Shown piece by piece: positions 7,597 to 17,426 of a DNA stretch of 64,000 nucleotides; the first letter of the stretch is position 1, and every line of letters starts with the position of its first letter. Below the pieces are notes generated by a model, which saw only the letters and a list, made by a program, of their open reading frames with translations, was not told the origin of the DNA and made no database searches. This stretch comes from Roseitalea sp. MMSF_3546. Its GTDB lineage: Bacteria; Pseudomonadota; Alphaproteobacteria; Rhizobiales; Rhizobiaceae. Position numbers and translations under genes: made by a program. Location: positions 62,001-126,000 of the forward strand of contig NZ_JASHKB010000004.1 in NCBI RefSeq assembly GCF_030732865.1, in the 5' to 3' direction.

Positions 7597-8439
7597 TCAG
7601 CCCGCCAGCGCCGCGGCATGGTGGGCGATGTGATCGCCCATGAAGGTGGCGACGAAATAGTAGGAATGATCGTAGCCGTCGCGCATGTTCAGCGTCAGCT
7701 TCTGGCCAGCGCGGCGGCACGCCTCGGCAAACCGTTCGGGCTGGAGCTGCTCGGCCAGGAACGCATCCGATCCGCCCTGATCGATCAGGATGTGCGCGCT
7801 GCTCGGCTGGCGGGTGACGAGCTCGCAGGCATCGTGGTCGGCCCAGGCCTGCCGGTCCTCGCCGAGATAGGCGGCAAAGGCCTTCTGGCCCCAGGGCACC
7901 TGGGAGGGAGCGACGATCGGCGCGAACGCGGAGACGGACAGGTAGCGCCCGGGATGTTTCAAGTGGAGCGTCAGCGCGCCATGGCCGCCCATCGAGTGGC
8001 CGAAGATGCCCTGCCGGTCCAAGTCGGCGTTGGGATGCAGCGCGGCGATCCGGCTGGGCAGTTCGTCGACCAGATATCGATCCATGCGGTAGTGGCGCGC
8101 CCACGGTTCCCGCGTGGCGGTCAGGTAGAAGCCCGCGCCCTGCCCCAGATCATAGGCCGCGTCATCGGCGACACGGTCGCCGCGCGGCGAGGTGTCCGGG
8201 AAGACGACCATGACGCCGTGCTCGGCGGCGTAGCGGTGAATGCCGGCCTTTTCATTGACGTTCTGCCAGGTGCAGGTCAGGCCCGACAGATACCACAGCA
8301 CGGGCACTTTCTCGGTTTCGGCCTGCGGCGGCGCAAACACCGCAAAGCGCATGTCGCAATCGGTGACCGCGCTGGCGTGATCGTGCACGGTCAGCCAGCC
8401 GCCGGAGACCTTGTGGGACAGGACGGGGACGAGGGTCAC
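7597..8439 (-). CDS. fghA: S-formylglutathione hydrolase
   Basis: A 280-residue cytoplasmic alpha/beta hydrolase (esterase D family, EC 3.1.2.12) that splits S-formylglutathione into formate and glutathione, the second step of glutathione-dependent formaldehyde oxidation. The catalytic triad is visible: Ser149 in FGHSMGGHG, Asp225 in DQGGSDAFL and His258 in GYDHSYYF; LSGLTCTWQN and GAGFYLTATREPW are family signatures. The start is a GTG that overlaps the toxin gene stop (GTGA at 8436-8439) with no good ribosome site, so it depends on translational coupling to the toxin-antitoxin pair. The dehydrogenase for step one lies just upstream of that pair. Confidence 0.93.
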   Translation of the reverse strand: MTLVPVLSHKVSGGWLTVHDHASAVTDCDMRFAVFAPPQAETEKVPVLWYLSGLTCTWQNVNEKAGIHRYAAEHGVMVVFPDTSPRGDRVADDAAYDLGQGAGFYLTATREPWARHYRMDRYLVDELPSRIAALHPNADLDRQGIFGHSMGGHGALTLHLKHPGRYLSVSAFAPIVAPSQVPWGQKAFAAYLGEDRQAWADHDACELVTRQPSSAHILIDQGGSDAFLAEQLQPERFAEACRRAGQKLTLNMRDGYDHSYYFVATFMGDHIAHHAAALAG

Positions 8440-8861
8440 GGCAGGTGCTCCGGCATGTCGTAGAGATTGACGAGCCTGCCAGACAGAACGTCGGCAAACT
8501 TGCGCGCGAGTTTCTTGTCGGCGGTCACGAGGGGCAGGTCGCGCGCCATGGCACAGGCGACGTAGAGACAGTCGTAGACGGCGTGGTGGTGACGGATCGC
8601 CAGTGCCAACGCGTCGGGCCGAAACGGGACGGCCGATTCGCTCGCAAACGCACCCTCGATCGCCGCCTGTATCCGTCGGACGACGTTCGGACTGATCTTG
8701 TTGGCGCGCGCATATGTCGTTAGAGCATTCGCCGTTTCATAGAACATGAAGTCGATGACGACCGGATCGTAGGTCTGCAGGCAAAGGCGGGCGGGTTCGC
8801 TCACCTGCGTCGGTGCGAAACCCGGAAAGACCGCGCTCGCATCGAACACCGCCTCCCTCAT
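8436..8861 (-). CDS. PIN-domain ribonuclease toxin (VapC/FitB type)
   Basis: A 141-residue PIN-domain protein. The four acidic metal-binding residues are in place: Asp7 (VFDASA), Glu42 (FYETANAL), Asp97 (HAVYDCLYVA) and Asp115 (LVTADKKLA). VapC/FitB toxins are Mg-dependent RNases, often cutting tRNA or rRNA. The ATG at 8861 overlaps the antitoxin stop as ATGA (8858-8861), the normal antitoxin-first arrangement. The downstream overlap with fghA is unusual. All active-site residues are intact, so the toxin is probably functional. Confidence 0.88.
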   Translation of the reverse strand: MREAVFDASAVFPGFAPTQVSEPARLCLQTYDPVVIDFMFYETANALTTYARANKISPNVVRRIQAAIEGAFASESAVPFRPDALALAIRHHHAVYDCLYVACAMARDLPLVTADKKLARKFADVLSGRLVNLYDMPEHLP

Positions 8862-9139
8862 TCGTCGTCTTCGGCCAGGTCCGCGATACGCAGTGCCCTC
8901 TCCTCCTGCTCGGCCTTCATCTCGTCGAGGATGGTCTCGTAGGGGGGTGCGTCGGGCGGCAGTTTGATGCATTCGCGCATGGCGTCCATCTGCTCCAGCA
9001 ACTCGGCCTTTGTGGGCCTTGCCGCATCCGCAAGCACATCGCGCACATATTGCTCGAGCGACTTCTCCGCGCCGGCTGCCTTCGCCTTCAGCGCGCGCAC
9101 GACCTCGTCATCGAGATTTCTGACCAGTATCTGTCCCAT
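8858..9139 (-). CDS. Antitoxin, FitA-like ribbon-helix-helix
   Basis: A 93-residue protein whose first 40 residues form a ribbon-helix-helix DNA-binding fold of the Arc/FitA type: MGQILVRNLDDEVVRALKAK followed by KSLEQYVRDVLADAA. The acidic C-terminus (LPPDAPPYETILDEMKAEQ) is the expected toxin-binding tail that blocks the PIN active site. The ATG at 9139 fits the family start. A perfect inverted repeat lies eight bases upstream of it, the likely autoregulatory operator. The gene sits 40 bases after the alcohol dehydrogenase stop, on the same strand. Confidence 0.85.
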   Translation of the reverse strand: MGQILVRNLDDEVVRALKAKAAGAEKSLEQYVRDVLADAARPTKAELLEQMDAMRECIKLPPDAPPYETILDEMKAEQEERALRIADLAEDDE

Positions 9140-9146
9140 ACGTAAA

Positions 9147-9165
9147 TGATAGCACGATGCTATCA
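9147..9165. promoter_or_regulatory. Operator of the toxin-antitoxin pair (TGATAGCA-CGA-TGCTATCA)
   Basis: A perfect 8-bp inverted repeat with a 3-base spacer, starting eight bases before the antitoxin ATG and lying in the gap after the dehydrogenase gene. From memory, the half-site TGCTATCA is the same as that bound by gonococcal FitA, although the order and spacing of the two half-sites differ. Confidence 0.7.
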
Positions 9166-9179
9166 CACCTTCAACGCGG

Positions 9180-10289
<1,110 letters not shown>

Positions 10290-10410
10290 CACATGTCCTC
10301 CCCGTAGCCGCGTCCGGGGCCGGATTAGGCACATTCGGCCCGGCCGCGCAAGGCAGAATCAGCGCCCGCTTGTGACTTGCCGGCCCGGCCCAAAGCGGTA
10401 CCATCGGCCC

Positions 10411-11022
10411 ATGAGGCGCATCGGGTCCATCGCCGGACTGATCGCCGCGTTCATCGGCCTGACGAGCGGCATGGGCGCGGCCCAGGACGTGGCGGTCCGC
10501 GACCGGCCGGCGCTGACGGCAGGCTATGCATTCTCGGCCGAACTGGGCGGGTTTCGCATCACCGGGCTCTCCGGGCTGGGCACGCGCACCGATCCGGTGC
10601 GCATTGACAGCCAGGTGTTCTCGGCGACGCCGGTGACGCTCGTGATCCGGGCGACCAAGCCGATCAATCCGTTCGCCCATCCGCGCACCCATGCCACCGG
10701 CACGCTGCATTTCGAGTTCGACATCACCAACGCCTCGGGGATCGCCTGGATCGGCGCCGAGTTCGAACTGCAGGAGGTGCTGGGCGAGCCCAGCGTGTAT
10801 GGCGACGGGTTGTCCTTCGACCAGCGCCGCATCGGCTCCTATCCGGTCACCTCGGACCGGTTCGCCGGCAACCGGCAGGATTTCGAGCCCCATGACCGCA
10901 TCCTGTTCGAAGACGGCTTCGTCGATCCCGGCGAGCGGGTCGTCTTCCGGTTCCTGACCACCGACCTGACCCCGGCGCGCATCTTCTATCTGCGTTTCGA
11001 TCCGCGCATCCCGGCCTCGTGA
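10411..11022 (+). CDS. Secreted protein of unknown function
   Basis: A 203-residue protein not assigned to a family. Residues 1-24 are a typical signal peptide ending at GMGAAQDV, so it should be periplasmic. The mature part is rich in beta-type sequence (GYAFSAELGGFRITGLSG, GTLHFEFDITNASGIAWIGAEFEL) and ends with a region (DPGERVVFRFLTTDLTPA) that resembles an immunoglobulin-like or extracellular beta-sandwich fold. There are no cysteines. It is divergent from the dehydrogenase and 36 bases ahead of the glycosylase-like gene. Confidence 0.6.
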   Translation: MRRIGSIAGLIAAFIGLTSGMGAAQDVAVRDRPALTAGYAFSAELGGFRITGLSGLGTRTDPVRIDSQVFSATPVTLVIRATKPINPFAHPRTHATGTLHFEFDITNASGIAWIGAEFELQEVLGEPSVYGDGLSFDQRRIGSYPVTSDRFAGNRQDFEPHDRILFEDGFVDPGERVVFRFLTTDLTPARIFYLRFDPRIPAS

Positions 11023-11058
11023 GATTGCATCGGGCGGGCCGGTTTGCGACAAGCGGTC

Positions 11059-11877
11059 ATGGAGACAACGCGCGAGCAGCTGGCGACGCTATTGCGTCTT
11101 TACGCCGAAAGCGGGCTCGACTTCGCAATCGAGGCCGAGCCGGTCGACCGCTTTGCCGAGGCGGCCGAACCGCCGGCACCCGCGCGAGCGGCGGCGCCGG
11201 CCCGCAAGCCCGAGCCGGCTCCGGCGCGACCGGTTCAGCCGGCGGCGGTGCCGCCGGATGACGAGGCGGTGCGCCTTGCCATCGATGCCGCCCAGGCCGC
11301 CCACGATCTCGACGCGCTGGTCGCCGCGGCCCGGGCGTTCGAGGGCTGCAACCTCAAGCGCAGCGCACGGCACACCATCGTCGAGGGCGGCAACCGGCAG
11401 GCGCCGGTGATGCTGGTCGGCGCGGCGCCCTCGCGCGATGACGACCAGAACGGGGCGGCGATGAGCGGGCTCGACGGGCTGATGCTCGACATGATGCTCG
11501 GCGCGATCGGGCTCGATCGGCAATCGGACGTCTATTGCGGGTTCTGCGTGCCCTGGGCTGTGCCGGGCGGCGAACGCCCCACCGCGCTGCAACTGAAGAT
11601 CTGCGCGCCGTTCATTCACCGGCAGATCGCGCTTGCCGGCCCGGCCGTGGTCGTCGCGCTCGGCAATGTCGCCGCCCGCCATCTGACCGGTTCGGACCGC
11701 ACCATCATGCAGTTGCGCGGCACCTGGCGGCGCGTTGCGTTCGGCGAGACGGAAACCGATGTCACCGCGCTGTTCGAGCCGGGCTTCCTGCGCGATCAGC
11801 CGCGCTTCAAGCGCCAGGCCTGGCTCGACCTTCTGGCGCTCAAGGACAGGCTGGCGGAGGGTGGCCGAAGACACTGA
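11059..11877 (+). CDS. Uracil-DNA glycosylase-like protein with eroded active-site motifs
   Basis: A 272-residue protein with the architecture of alphaproteobacterial family-4-type uracil-DNA glycosylases: N-terminal LLRLYAESGLDFAI...VDRF, a proline/alanine-rich linker (35-67), then the glycosylase domain from FEGCNLKRSAR (95) to the C-terminus. Several key residues differ from the family: motif 1 reads GAAPSRDDD (121-129) where GEAPGxxED is usual, and the distal TxHPAYLL motif reads TALFEPGFLR with Glu240 in place of histidine. The first and third cluster cysteines are Phe and Trp. It may be inactive or act on other DNA. The ATG at 11059 is preferred over a TTG at 11044. Confidence 0.65.
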   Translation: METTREQLATLLRLYAESGLDFAIEAEPVDRFAEAAEPPAPARAAAPARKPEPAPARPVQPAAVPPDDEAVRLAIDAAQAAHDLDALVAAARAFEGCNLKRSARHTIVEGGNRQAPVMLVGAAPSRDDDQNGAAMSGLDGLMLDMMLGAIGLDRQSDVYCGFCVPWAVPGGERPTALQLKICAPFIHRQIALAGPAVVVALGNVAARHLTGSDRTIMQLRGTWRRVAFGETETDVTALFEPGFLRDQPRFKRQAWLDLLALKDRLAEGGRRH

Positions 11878-11963
11878 CGGCGCGTCTTCGCCACGCGGTG
11901 TCGCGGGCGGGCGCGCCCGGACCCGATGCGACGCATACAATCGCACATTACCCGCAAGCGGCT

Positions 11964-12019
11964 GTTCCGGAACGATTTTTGCGTATGGCTGCGTCATGCG
12001 CACCGACCTTTCCGGAACG
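11964..12019. repeat. Two copies of TTCCGGAACG, 45 bp apart
   Basis: TTCCGGAACG occurs at 11965-11974 (within the palindrome GTTCCGGAAC) and again at 12010-12019, in the 212-base gap before the second MFS gene. Two identical palindromic cores in one promoter region suggest a regulator pair. Confidence 0.45.
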
Positions 12020-12089
12020 CGCATCCTTTTGTCACAAATCGGGACTATCCGCCCGGTCCGCACCCTCGCCCCTGATCAAGGACACCCCC

Positions 12090-13334
12090 ATGCTGCGCCA
12101 CATCGTTCCTGTGACGGGGCTGATGCTCTCGACCTTCTTCCTGCTCGCCGGCAGCGGGCTGACGGGCGTGCTGCTGCCGCTGCGCGCGGGGCTTGAGGGC
12201 TGGAGCCCGGTCACCATCGGCTGGATCGGGTTCGGCTACGCGCTGTGCTTCACCGCCGGCTGCGTGATCGTGCCGCGCCTGGTGCGCCGGGTCGGCCATG
12301 TCCGCGTCTATGCCGTGCTGGCGACGCTGCTGGCCATGTCGCTGCTGCTGCATGCGCTGCTGATTCATCCGCTGGTGTGGATCGCGTTTCGCGGCATGGC
12401 CGGCTTCGCGCTGGCGGGCACGTACATGGTCGTGGAGAGCTGGCTCAACGAAAAGGCGACCAATGATTCCCGCGGGCAGATCTTCTCGGTCTACATGATC
12501 GTCAACATGGTCGGGCTGATGGCCGGCCAGTTCATGCTGATCCTGGCCGATCCGGCGACGACCACGCTGTTCATCCTGGCGGCCCTGCTGTACTGCCTGG
12601 CCGTGGTGCCCACGGGGCTGTCCAACGCCGTCTCCCCGCAGCCGCTGACCGAGGTGACGCTCGATCTGGGCAAGCTTTATCGCAACTCGCCGGCGGCGGT
12701 GGTCGGCATGCTGGTCGCCGGCACCGTGGCGGGGATCTGGAATTTTCAGGCGCCGGTCTTTGCCGAACGGGCCGGGCTCAGCGGCAATCAGATCCCGGTC
12801 CTGCTGGCGCTTGCGATGATCTCGGGCGCCATCTTCCAGTTTCCCCTCGGGCGCGCGTCCGACCGGATGGACCGGCGCTATGTGATGGTGCTCGCCGGCC
12901 TGCTCGGCGTGGCGGTGGCACTCGTCTACCAGATGGTGCCGGCGGCGACGAGCCTTGTGGGGGTGTTCGTGACGGTGTTCGTTCTGGGCGCGATCCTGTT
13001 TCCGATCTACTCGCTGGTGGTCGCCCATGCCAACGACTATGCCGCCCCGAGCGATTTCGTCGAGATCTCCTCGGGACTTCTGATCATTCACGGTCTGGGT
13101 GCGATGATCGGCCCGGTCGCCGGCGGCTTCATGATCGAGCGGTTCGGCCCGAGCGGTTTCTTCACCTCCATGGCGATCGCCTTTGCGGTGTTCGCCGGCT
13201 ATGCGGGCTGGCGCATCACGCGCCGCGAGGCGGTGCCGACCGAGGAGATGACAGACTACAGTTACATGCCGGTCAGCCGCACCGGGACACCGGAGACGTT
13301 CAACCTCGATCCGCGCTCGGAGGAAAGCGAATAG
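12090..13334 (+). CDS. MFS transporter, YcaD-like, second paralogue
   Basis: A 414-residue inner-membrane protein with about twelve transmembrane segments. It shares the YcaD-group fingerprint with the transporter at 3939-5243: VVESWLNEKATNDSRGQIFS, LTEVTLDLGKLYRNSPAAVVG and RASDRMDRRYVMV, plus VVAHANDYAAPSDFVEISS in helix 10-11 where the first copy has ISHANDHAPEGDFLRTAGG. The two are clearly diverged duplicates about 8 kb apart. The substrate is unknown. The ATG at 12090 follows AAGGACACCCCC. Upstream lie two copies of a palindromic element that may control it. Confidence 0.85.
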   Translation: MLRHIVPVTGLMLSTFFLLAGSGLTGVLLPLRAGLEGWSPVTIGWIGFGYALCFTAGCVIVPRLVRRVGHVRVYAVLATLLAMSLLLHALLIHPLVWIAFRGMAGFALAGTYMVVESWLNEKATNDSRGQIFSVYMIVNMVGLMAGQFMLILADPATTTLFILAALLYCLAVVPTGLSNAVSPQPLTEVTLDLGKLYRNSPAAVVGMLVAGTVAGIWNFQAPVFAERAGLSGNQIPVLLALAMISGAIFQFPLGRASDRMDRRYVMVLAGLLGVAVALVYQMVPAATSLVGVFVTVFVLGAILFPIYSLVVAHANDYAAPSDFVEISSGLLIIHGLGAMIGPVAGGFMIERFGPSGFFTSMAIAFAVFAGYAGWRITRREAVPTEEMTDYSYMPVSRTGTPETFNLDPRSEESE

Positions 13335-13346
13335 CGGGTCCGGCGG

Positions 13347-14300
13347 TCAGCCCTGCGGGGTGACGAACTGGCGCGCCTTTTCGCGTTCCAGGCCCAGCTT
13401 GCGCTCGCGGTAGATGATGAAGATGCCCGAGGCGACGACGATGGCCGAGCCGACGAGCGTCTGCCAGGACGGAAACTCGGCGAACAGCACGATGCCGATG
13501 GCGATCGAAAGCACGATGGAGGTGTATTCGAACGGGGCGATCACCGAGGTCTCGGCATAGCGATAGCTCTGGGTGACGAGCAGCTGCCCGATGCCGCCGA
13601 AAAGGCCCGCCGCGATCAGCGCGGCCGCCTGCTGGGGCGTCGGCATCTGCCAGCCGAACGGGATCGTGAACAGGGCCAGGACGGAAGCCATCACCGAGAA
13701 GTAAAGGACGATCGTGGTGGTCTTTTCGGTGGTCACCAGCGTGCGCACGAGCACGAAGACGAAGGCGGCGACCGCCGCTCCGCCAAGCGTTGCCAGCGCG
13801 CCCAGCGCCTGGCCGGCCTCGCCCTGCCCGCGCAGCAATTGCAGGTTGGGCCAGGAGATGATCATCACGCCGGCAAAGCCGACCGCGACCGCGCCCCAGC
13901 GATAGCGGCGCACGACCTCGCCCAGGATCAACGCGCCCAGAACGACGGTGATCAGCGGGCGCGCATAGCCGATGGCGATGGCATCGGAGAGCGGCAGCCG
14001 GGTCAGGCCGAAAAAGCCCAGCGACATCGCCGTAACGCCGAAGACCCCGCGCCCGAGATGGCCGATGATGCGCTCGGTGCGCCAGGCCTCGATGAACTGG
14101 CGGGTGACGAGCAGATAGGCGCAGATCGGCAGCAGCGCGAAGAAGGAGCGGAAGAACACCATCTGGCCAGGCGGCATCGGACCGGCGAACTTGATCGCCG
14201 TTGCCATCGACAGGAAGGCGACGACCGAAGCGATCTTCAGGCCGATGCCCAGCAAGGCGGCATCGCGCGTTGTGGGGGTGGACGACAGGGAACGGGTCAC
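13347..14300 (-). CDS. EamA/DMT-family transporter
   Basis: A 317-residue protein with ten hydrophobic segments arranged as two EamA repeats (about residues 15-145 and 160-295), typical of drug/metabolite exporters. Characteristic stretches are PPGQMVFFRSFFALLPI in repeat one and APFEYTSIVLSIAIGI in repeat two. The substrate is unknown. The start is uncertain: the GTG at 14300 is the last good candidate before transmembrane helix 1 and no ATG precedes the helix. The tail after the last helix is charged (RERKLGLEREKARQ) and cytoplasmic. It is convergent with the MFS gene and divergent from pepN. Confidence 0.8.
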   Translation of the reverse strand: MTRSLSSTPTTRDAALLGIGLKIASVVAFLSMATAIKFAGPMPPGQMVFFRSFFALLPICAYLLVTRQFIEAWRTERIIGHLGRGVFGVTAMSLGFFGLTRLPLSDAIAIGYARPLITVVLGALILGEVVRRYRWGAVAVGFAGVMIISWPNLQLLRGQGEAGQALGALATLGGAAVAAFVFVLVRTLVTTEKTTTIVLYFSVMASVLALFTIPFGWQMPTPQQAAALIAAGLFGGIGQLLVTQSYRYAETSVIAPFEYTSIVLSIAIGIVLFAEFPSWQTLVGSAIVVASGIFIIYRERKLGLEREKARQFVTPQG

Positions 14301-14591
14301 GACGGATCCCGTATTGGACCCGCCCGACGCGCCGCGCAAGGCCACTTGCCGCTTTTCGAGGCGCCCCGTCACGGCGGCACCGCGACACGCCACGGCTGGA
14401 GCGCGCCCGGAGAACGCCGAGCCACCGAACGCGTTCCAGGTGACCGTGTCGTCGCGATCGCGGACGTGAAACCGGACCGATTTTCGCTGGAATTGCTCGG
14501 CACAAAGCCGATTGCAGCCATGACGACCCGTGCGCCATGGTGTAAAGGGCCGGGCAGCCCGCGCGGGCAGCCCAAGACAAGGCGGACATTC

Positions 14592-17249
14592 ATGCGCACA
14601 GACACCGGTCAGACCGTCAAGCTGGAGGATTACGAGCCCGCCCCGTACCGGATCACCGACACCGATCTGACCTTCCGGCTCGACCCGAAGGCGACCGAGG
14701 TGATCGCCCGGCTCACCGTCGAACGGCGCGAAGGCGTGCCCGCGGGGACGCCCTTGACGCTCGATGGCGACGATCTGTCACTTGTCCAGGCGCGGGTCGA
14801 CGGCGAGCCGGTCGCCGGCAACCGGCTGACGGCGACGCCCGATCAGCTGACGCTCGACGAGCCGCCCCACGCGCGGCGCTTTGCGGTCGAGATCGTCACG
14901 CGCGTCGACCCCGAGGCCAACAAGCAGCTCATGGGGCTTTATCGCACCGGCGGCAATTACTGCACGCAATGCGAGGCCGAGGGATTCCGGCGCATCACCT
15001 ATTTCCTGGACCGGCCGGACGTGCTGTCGGTCTATACCGTGCGCATCGAGGGCGACGCCAAGGACAGCCCGCTGCTGCTGTCGAACGGCAACCGCGTGGA
15101 AACCGGCACGCTGGAGGGCGGGAGGCACTACGCGGTGTGGCACGACCCGCATCCCAAGCCGTCCTATCTGTTCGCCCTGTTCGCCGGCAATCTGGCCACG
15201 ATCCATGACAGCTTCGTTACCGCCTCGGGCCGCGAGGTCGCGCTGGAAATCCATGTCGAGCACGGCAAGCAGGCGCGCGCGGCCTATGCGATGGAAGCGC
15301 TCAAGCGCGCCATGGCCTGGGACGAGGAGCGCTTCGGGCGGCAATACGATCTGGACGTGTTCATGATCGTCGCTGTCGCCGACTTCAATATGGGCGCCAT
15401 GGAGAACAAGGGCCTGAACATCTTCAACGACAAGTACGTTCTGGCCGACCCGAAGACCGCGACCGATGCCGACTTCGCCTCGATCGAGGCGATCATCGCC
15501 CATGAGTATTTCCACAATTGGACCGGCAACAGAATCACTTGCCGCGATTGGTTCCAGCTGTGTCTGAAGGAAGGACTGACCGTCTATCGCGACCAGGAGT
15601 TCTCGGCCGACATGCGCTCGCGGCCGGTCAAGCGGATCGCCGATGTGCGGCTGCTGCGCGCCCATCAGTTTCCCGAGGACTCCGGCCCGCTCGCCCATCC
15701 GGTGCGCCCTCGCAGCTATCGCGAGATCAACAATTTCTACACCGCGACGGTTTACGAAAAGGGCGCGGAGGTGGTGCGCATGCTGCGCACCGTGCTCGGC
15801 CCGGACGGCTTCGGCAAGGGGATGGACCTGTATTTCGACCGCCATGACGGCGAGGCGGCGACGATCGAGGACTTCCTGGCCTGCTTCGCCGATGCCACGG
15901 GCGAGGATCTGACCCAGTTCGCGCTGTGGTACGACCAGCCCGGCACGCCGAACCTGGCCGTCTCGACGCGCTACCAGGCCTCCGAGAAGCGCTTCGTGGT
16001 CACCATCGACCAGTCGCTCAAGCCGCCGGTCGCCGGCGCGCCGCACGCGCCGATGCACATTCCGGTTCGTTTCGCGCTGATCGGCGAGGATGGCGCGCAC
16101 GTGCCCTACACCGCGGTGTCCGGCGGGCGCGTGAGCGAGGACGGCAACGAACGCGTCCTGCACGTCACCCGGCCCAGCCACCGCATCGTCTTCGACGGCG
16201 TCGGCGAACGGCCGGTTCTTTCCATGCTGCGCGGCTTTTCTGCGCCGGTGACGGCGGTGCCGCAATCGCCCTTCGCCGACCGCACGTTCCTGGCGCGTCG
16301 CGATTCCGACCCGTTCTCGCGCTGGGACGCGCTCAACTCGCTGCTGGTCGAGGAGCTCAAGGGGGCGACGGCGACCGCGCGGGCCGGCGAGAGCGTCGAG
16401 GCCAGCGACGCGCTGATCGAGACCTATGCGGCGATCGCCGGGGACAGCGCCCTGGAGAACGCCTATCGCGCGCTGTGCCTGACGCTGCCGGGCGAGGCGG
16501 ACGTGGCGCGCGAGATCGGCCGCGACATCGACCCCGACGCGATCCATGTGGCGCGGCGGGCGATCGTCGAGCGCCTGGCCAAGGCGTGCGAACGCGTCTT
16601 TGCGCGCATCTATCACGAGCTGCAGCCGCGCCGCGACTATGCGCCCGACGCTCAAGGCTCGGGCCGGCGCGCGCTGCGCAATGTCGCGACCGCCATGCTG
16701 TGCCATGCCGCCGGCGATACCGCGGTGGCCGAAAAGGCGCTGGCCGAGGCCGACAACATGACCGACCGCGCGCATGCCCTGACGGTGATGGCGCATCTGG
16801 CGCCCGAGGCCAGGACGACGCAAGACGCGCTCGAGGACTTCCGGATCGCCTTCCGCACCGAGCCGATCGTGCTCGACAAATGGTTCATGATGCAGGCGAC
16901 GACACCGCGCCCCGAGACGGTGGAGCGGGTCCAGGCCCTGACACGGGCGCCCGGCTTTTCCTGGGAGAACCCCAATCGCGTGCGGGCCCTGATCGGCGCG
17001 TTCGCCACCGGCAACCCGGTCGCCTTCAACCGCGCCGACGGCGCCGGCTACGAGCTGCTCACCCAGGCGATCGCGCGCATCGACCGGTTCAACCCGCAGG
17101 TGGCCGCGCGGCTGATGACGGCCATGCGCTCATGGCACAATCTGGAGCCCGAACGCCGCAAGATGGCAAATGCGGCGATCACCGCGCTGGCCCGGAACAG
17201 CCATCTTTCGCGCGACCTGCGCGATATCGTCGACCGCACCCTGGGCTGA
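14592..17249 (+). CDS. pepN: Aminopeptidase N
   Basis: An 885-residue M1-family zinc aminopeptidase that removes N-terminal residues from peptides in the cytoplasm. The substrate motif GAMENKGLNIFN and the zinc site H304-E305-Y-F-H308 (HEYFHNWTGN) with the distal Glu327 (KEGLTVYRDQEFS) are intact. The N-terminal beta-saddle domain is about 1-190, the catalytic domain 190-440, and the C-terminal helical bowl follows. Length matches the gammaproteobacterial-type PepN. The ATG at 14592 has an AAGGCGGA site. In rhizobia pepN lies near pleC and glnE, as here. Confidence 0.95.
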   Translation: MRTDTGQTVKLEDYEPAPYRITDTDLTFRLDPKATEVIARLTVERREGVPAGTPLTLDGDDLSLVQARVDGEPVAGNRLTATPDQLTLDEPPHARRFAVEIVTRVDPEANKQLMGLYRTGGNYCTQCEAEGFRRITYFLDRPDVLSVYTVRIEGDAKDSPLLLSNGNRVETGTLEGGRHYAVWHDPHPKPSYLFALFAGNLATIHDSFVTASGREVALEIHVEHGKQARAAYAMEALKRAMAWDEERFGRQYDLDVFMIVAVADFNMGAMENKGLNIFNDKYVLADPKTATDADFASIEAIIAHEYFHNWTGNRITCRDWFQLCLKEGLTVYRDQEFSADMRSRPVKRIADVRLLRAHQFPEDSGPLAHPVRPRSYREINNFYTATVYEKGAEVVRMLRTVLGPDGFGKGMDLYFDRHDGEAATIEDFLACFADATGEDLTQFALWYDQPGTPNLAVSTRYQASEKRFVVTIDQSLKPPVAGAPHAPMHIPVRFALIGEDGAHVPYTAVSGGRVSEDGNERVLHVTRPSHRIVFDGVGERPVLSMLRGFSAPVTAVPQSPFADRTFLARRDSDPFSRWDALNSLLVEELKGATATARAGESVEASDALIETYAAIAGDSALENAYRALCLTLPGEADVAREIGRDIDPDAIHVARRAIVERLAKACERVFARIYHELQPRRDYAPDAQGSGRRALRNVATAMLCHAAGDTAVAEKALAEADNMTDRAHALTVMAHLAPEARTTQDALEDFRIAFRTEPIVLDKWFMMQATTPRPETVERVQALTRAPGFSWENPNRVRALIGAFATGNPVAFNRADGAGYELLTQAIARIDRFNPQVAARLMTAMRSWHNLEPERRKMANAAITALARNSHLSRDLRDIVDRTLG

Positions 17250-17286
17250 CGGCGCAGACATTTCGCCGCCAATGGCTGGACAGCCC

Positions 17287-17426
17287 GAATCGCTTTTGAT
17301 TCATTAGCGGTGATTCGGCCGTTCCGCGTTTCGTGCGTCCTGGTGGTCCGATTCCGGCACTTGCATGTCCATTGCATCACGCACGATGCGAGCGTCGGAG
17401 TCGAACCACTTGCAAGTCTTTGATTC
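17287..17426. promoter_or_regulatory. Cluster of six GANTC sites in the gap before the PleC-like gene
   Basis: The 329-base gap 17250-17578 holds no gene. It contains GANTC, the CcrM methylation site, at 17287, 17298, 17312, 17350, 17398 and 17422. At this base composition about one in 300 bases is expected. The element CACTTGCA also occurs twice (17358-17365 and 17407-17414). GANTC clusters mark promoters that respond to replication through CcrM and GcrA in alphaproteobacteria. Confidence 0.55.

Noticed and set aside
5691-7619. A minus-strand open frame of 642 codons opposite the ETF-ubiquinone oxidoreductase gene
   Set aside because: It mirrors the coding frame of a well-recognised enzyme and has no family features.
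17330-17420. tRNA-like T-loop sequence GGTTCGACTCC on the minus strand
   Set aside because: The flanking bases cannot form the T stem or acceptor stem and no anticodon arm is found.
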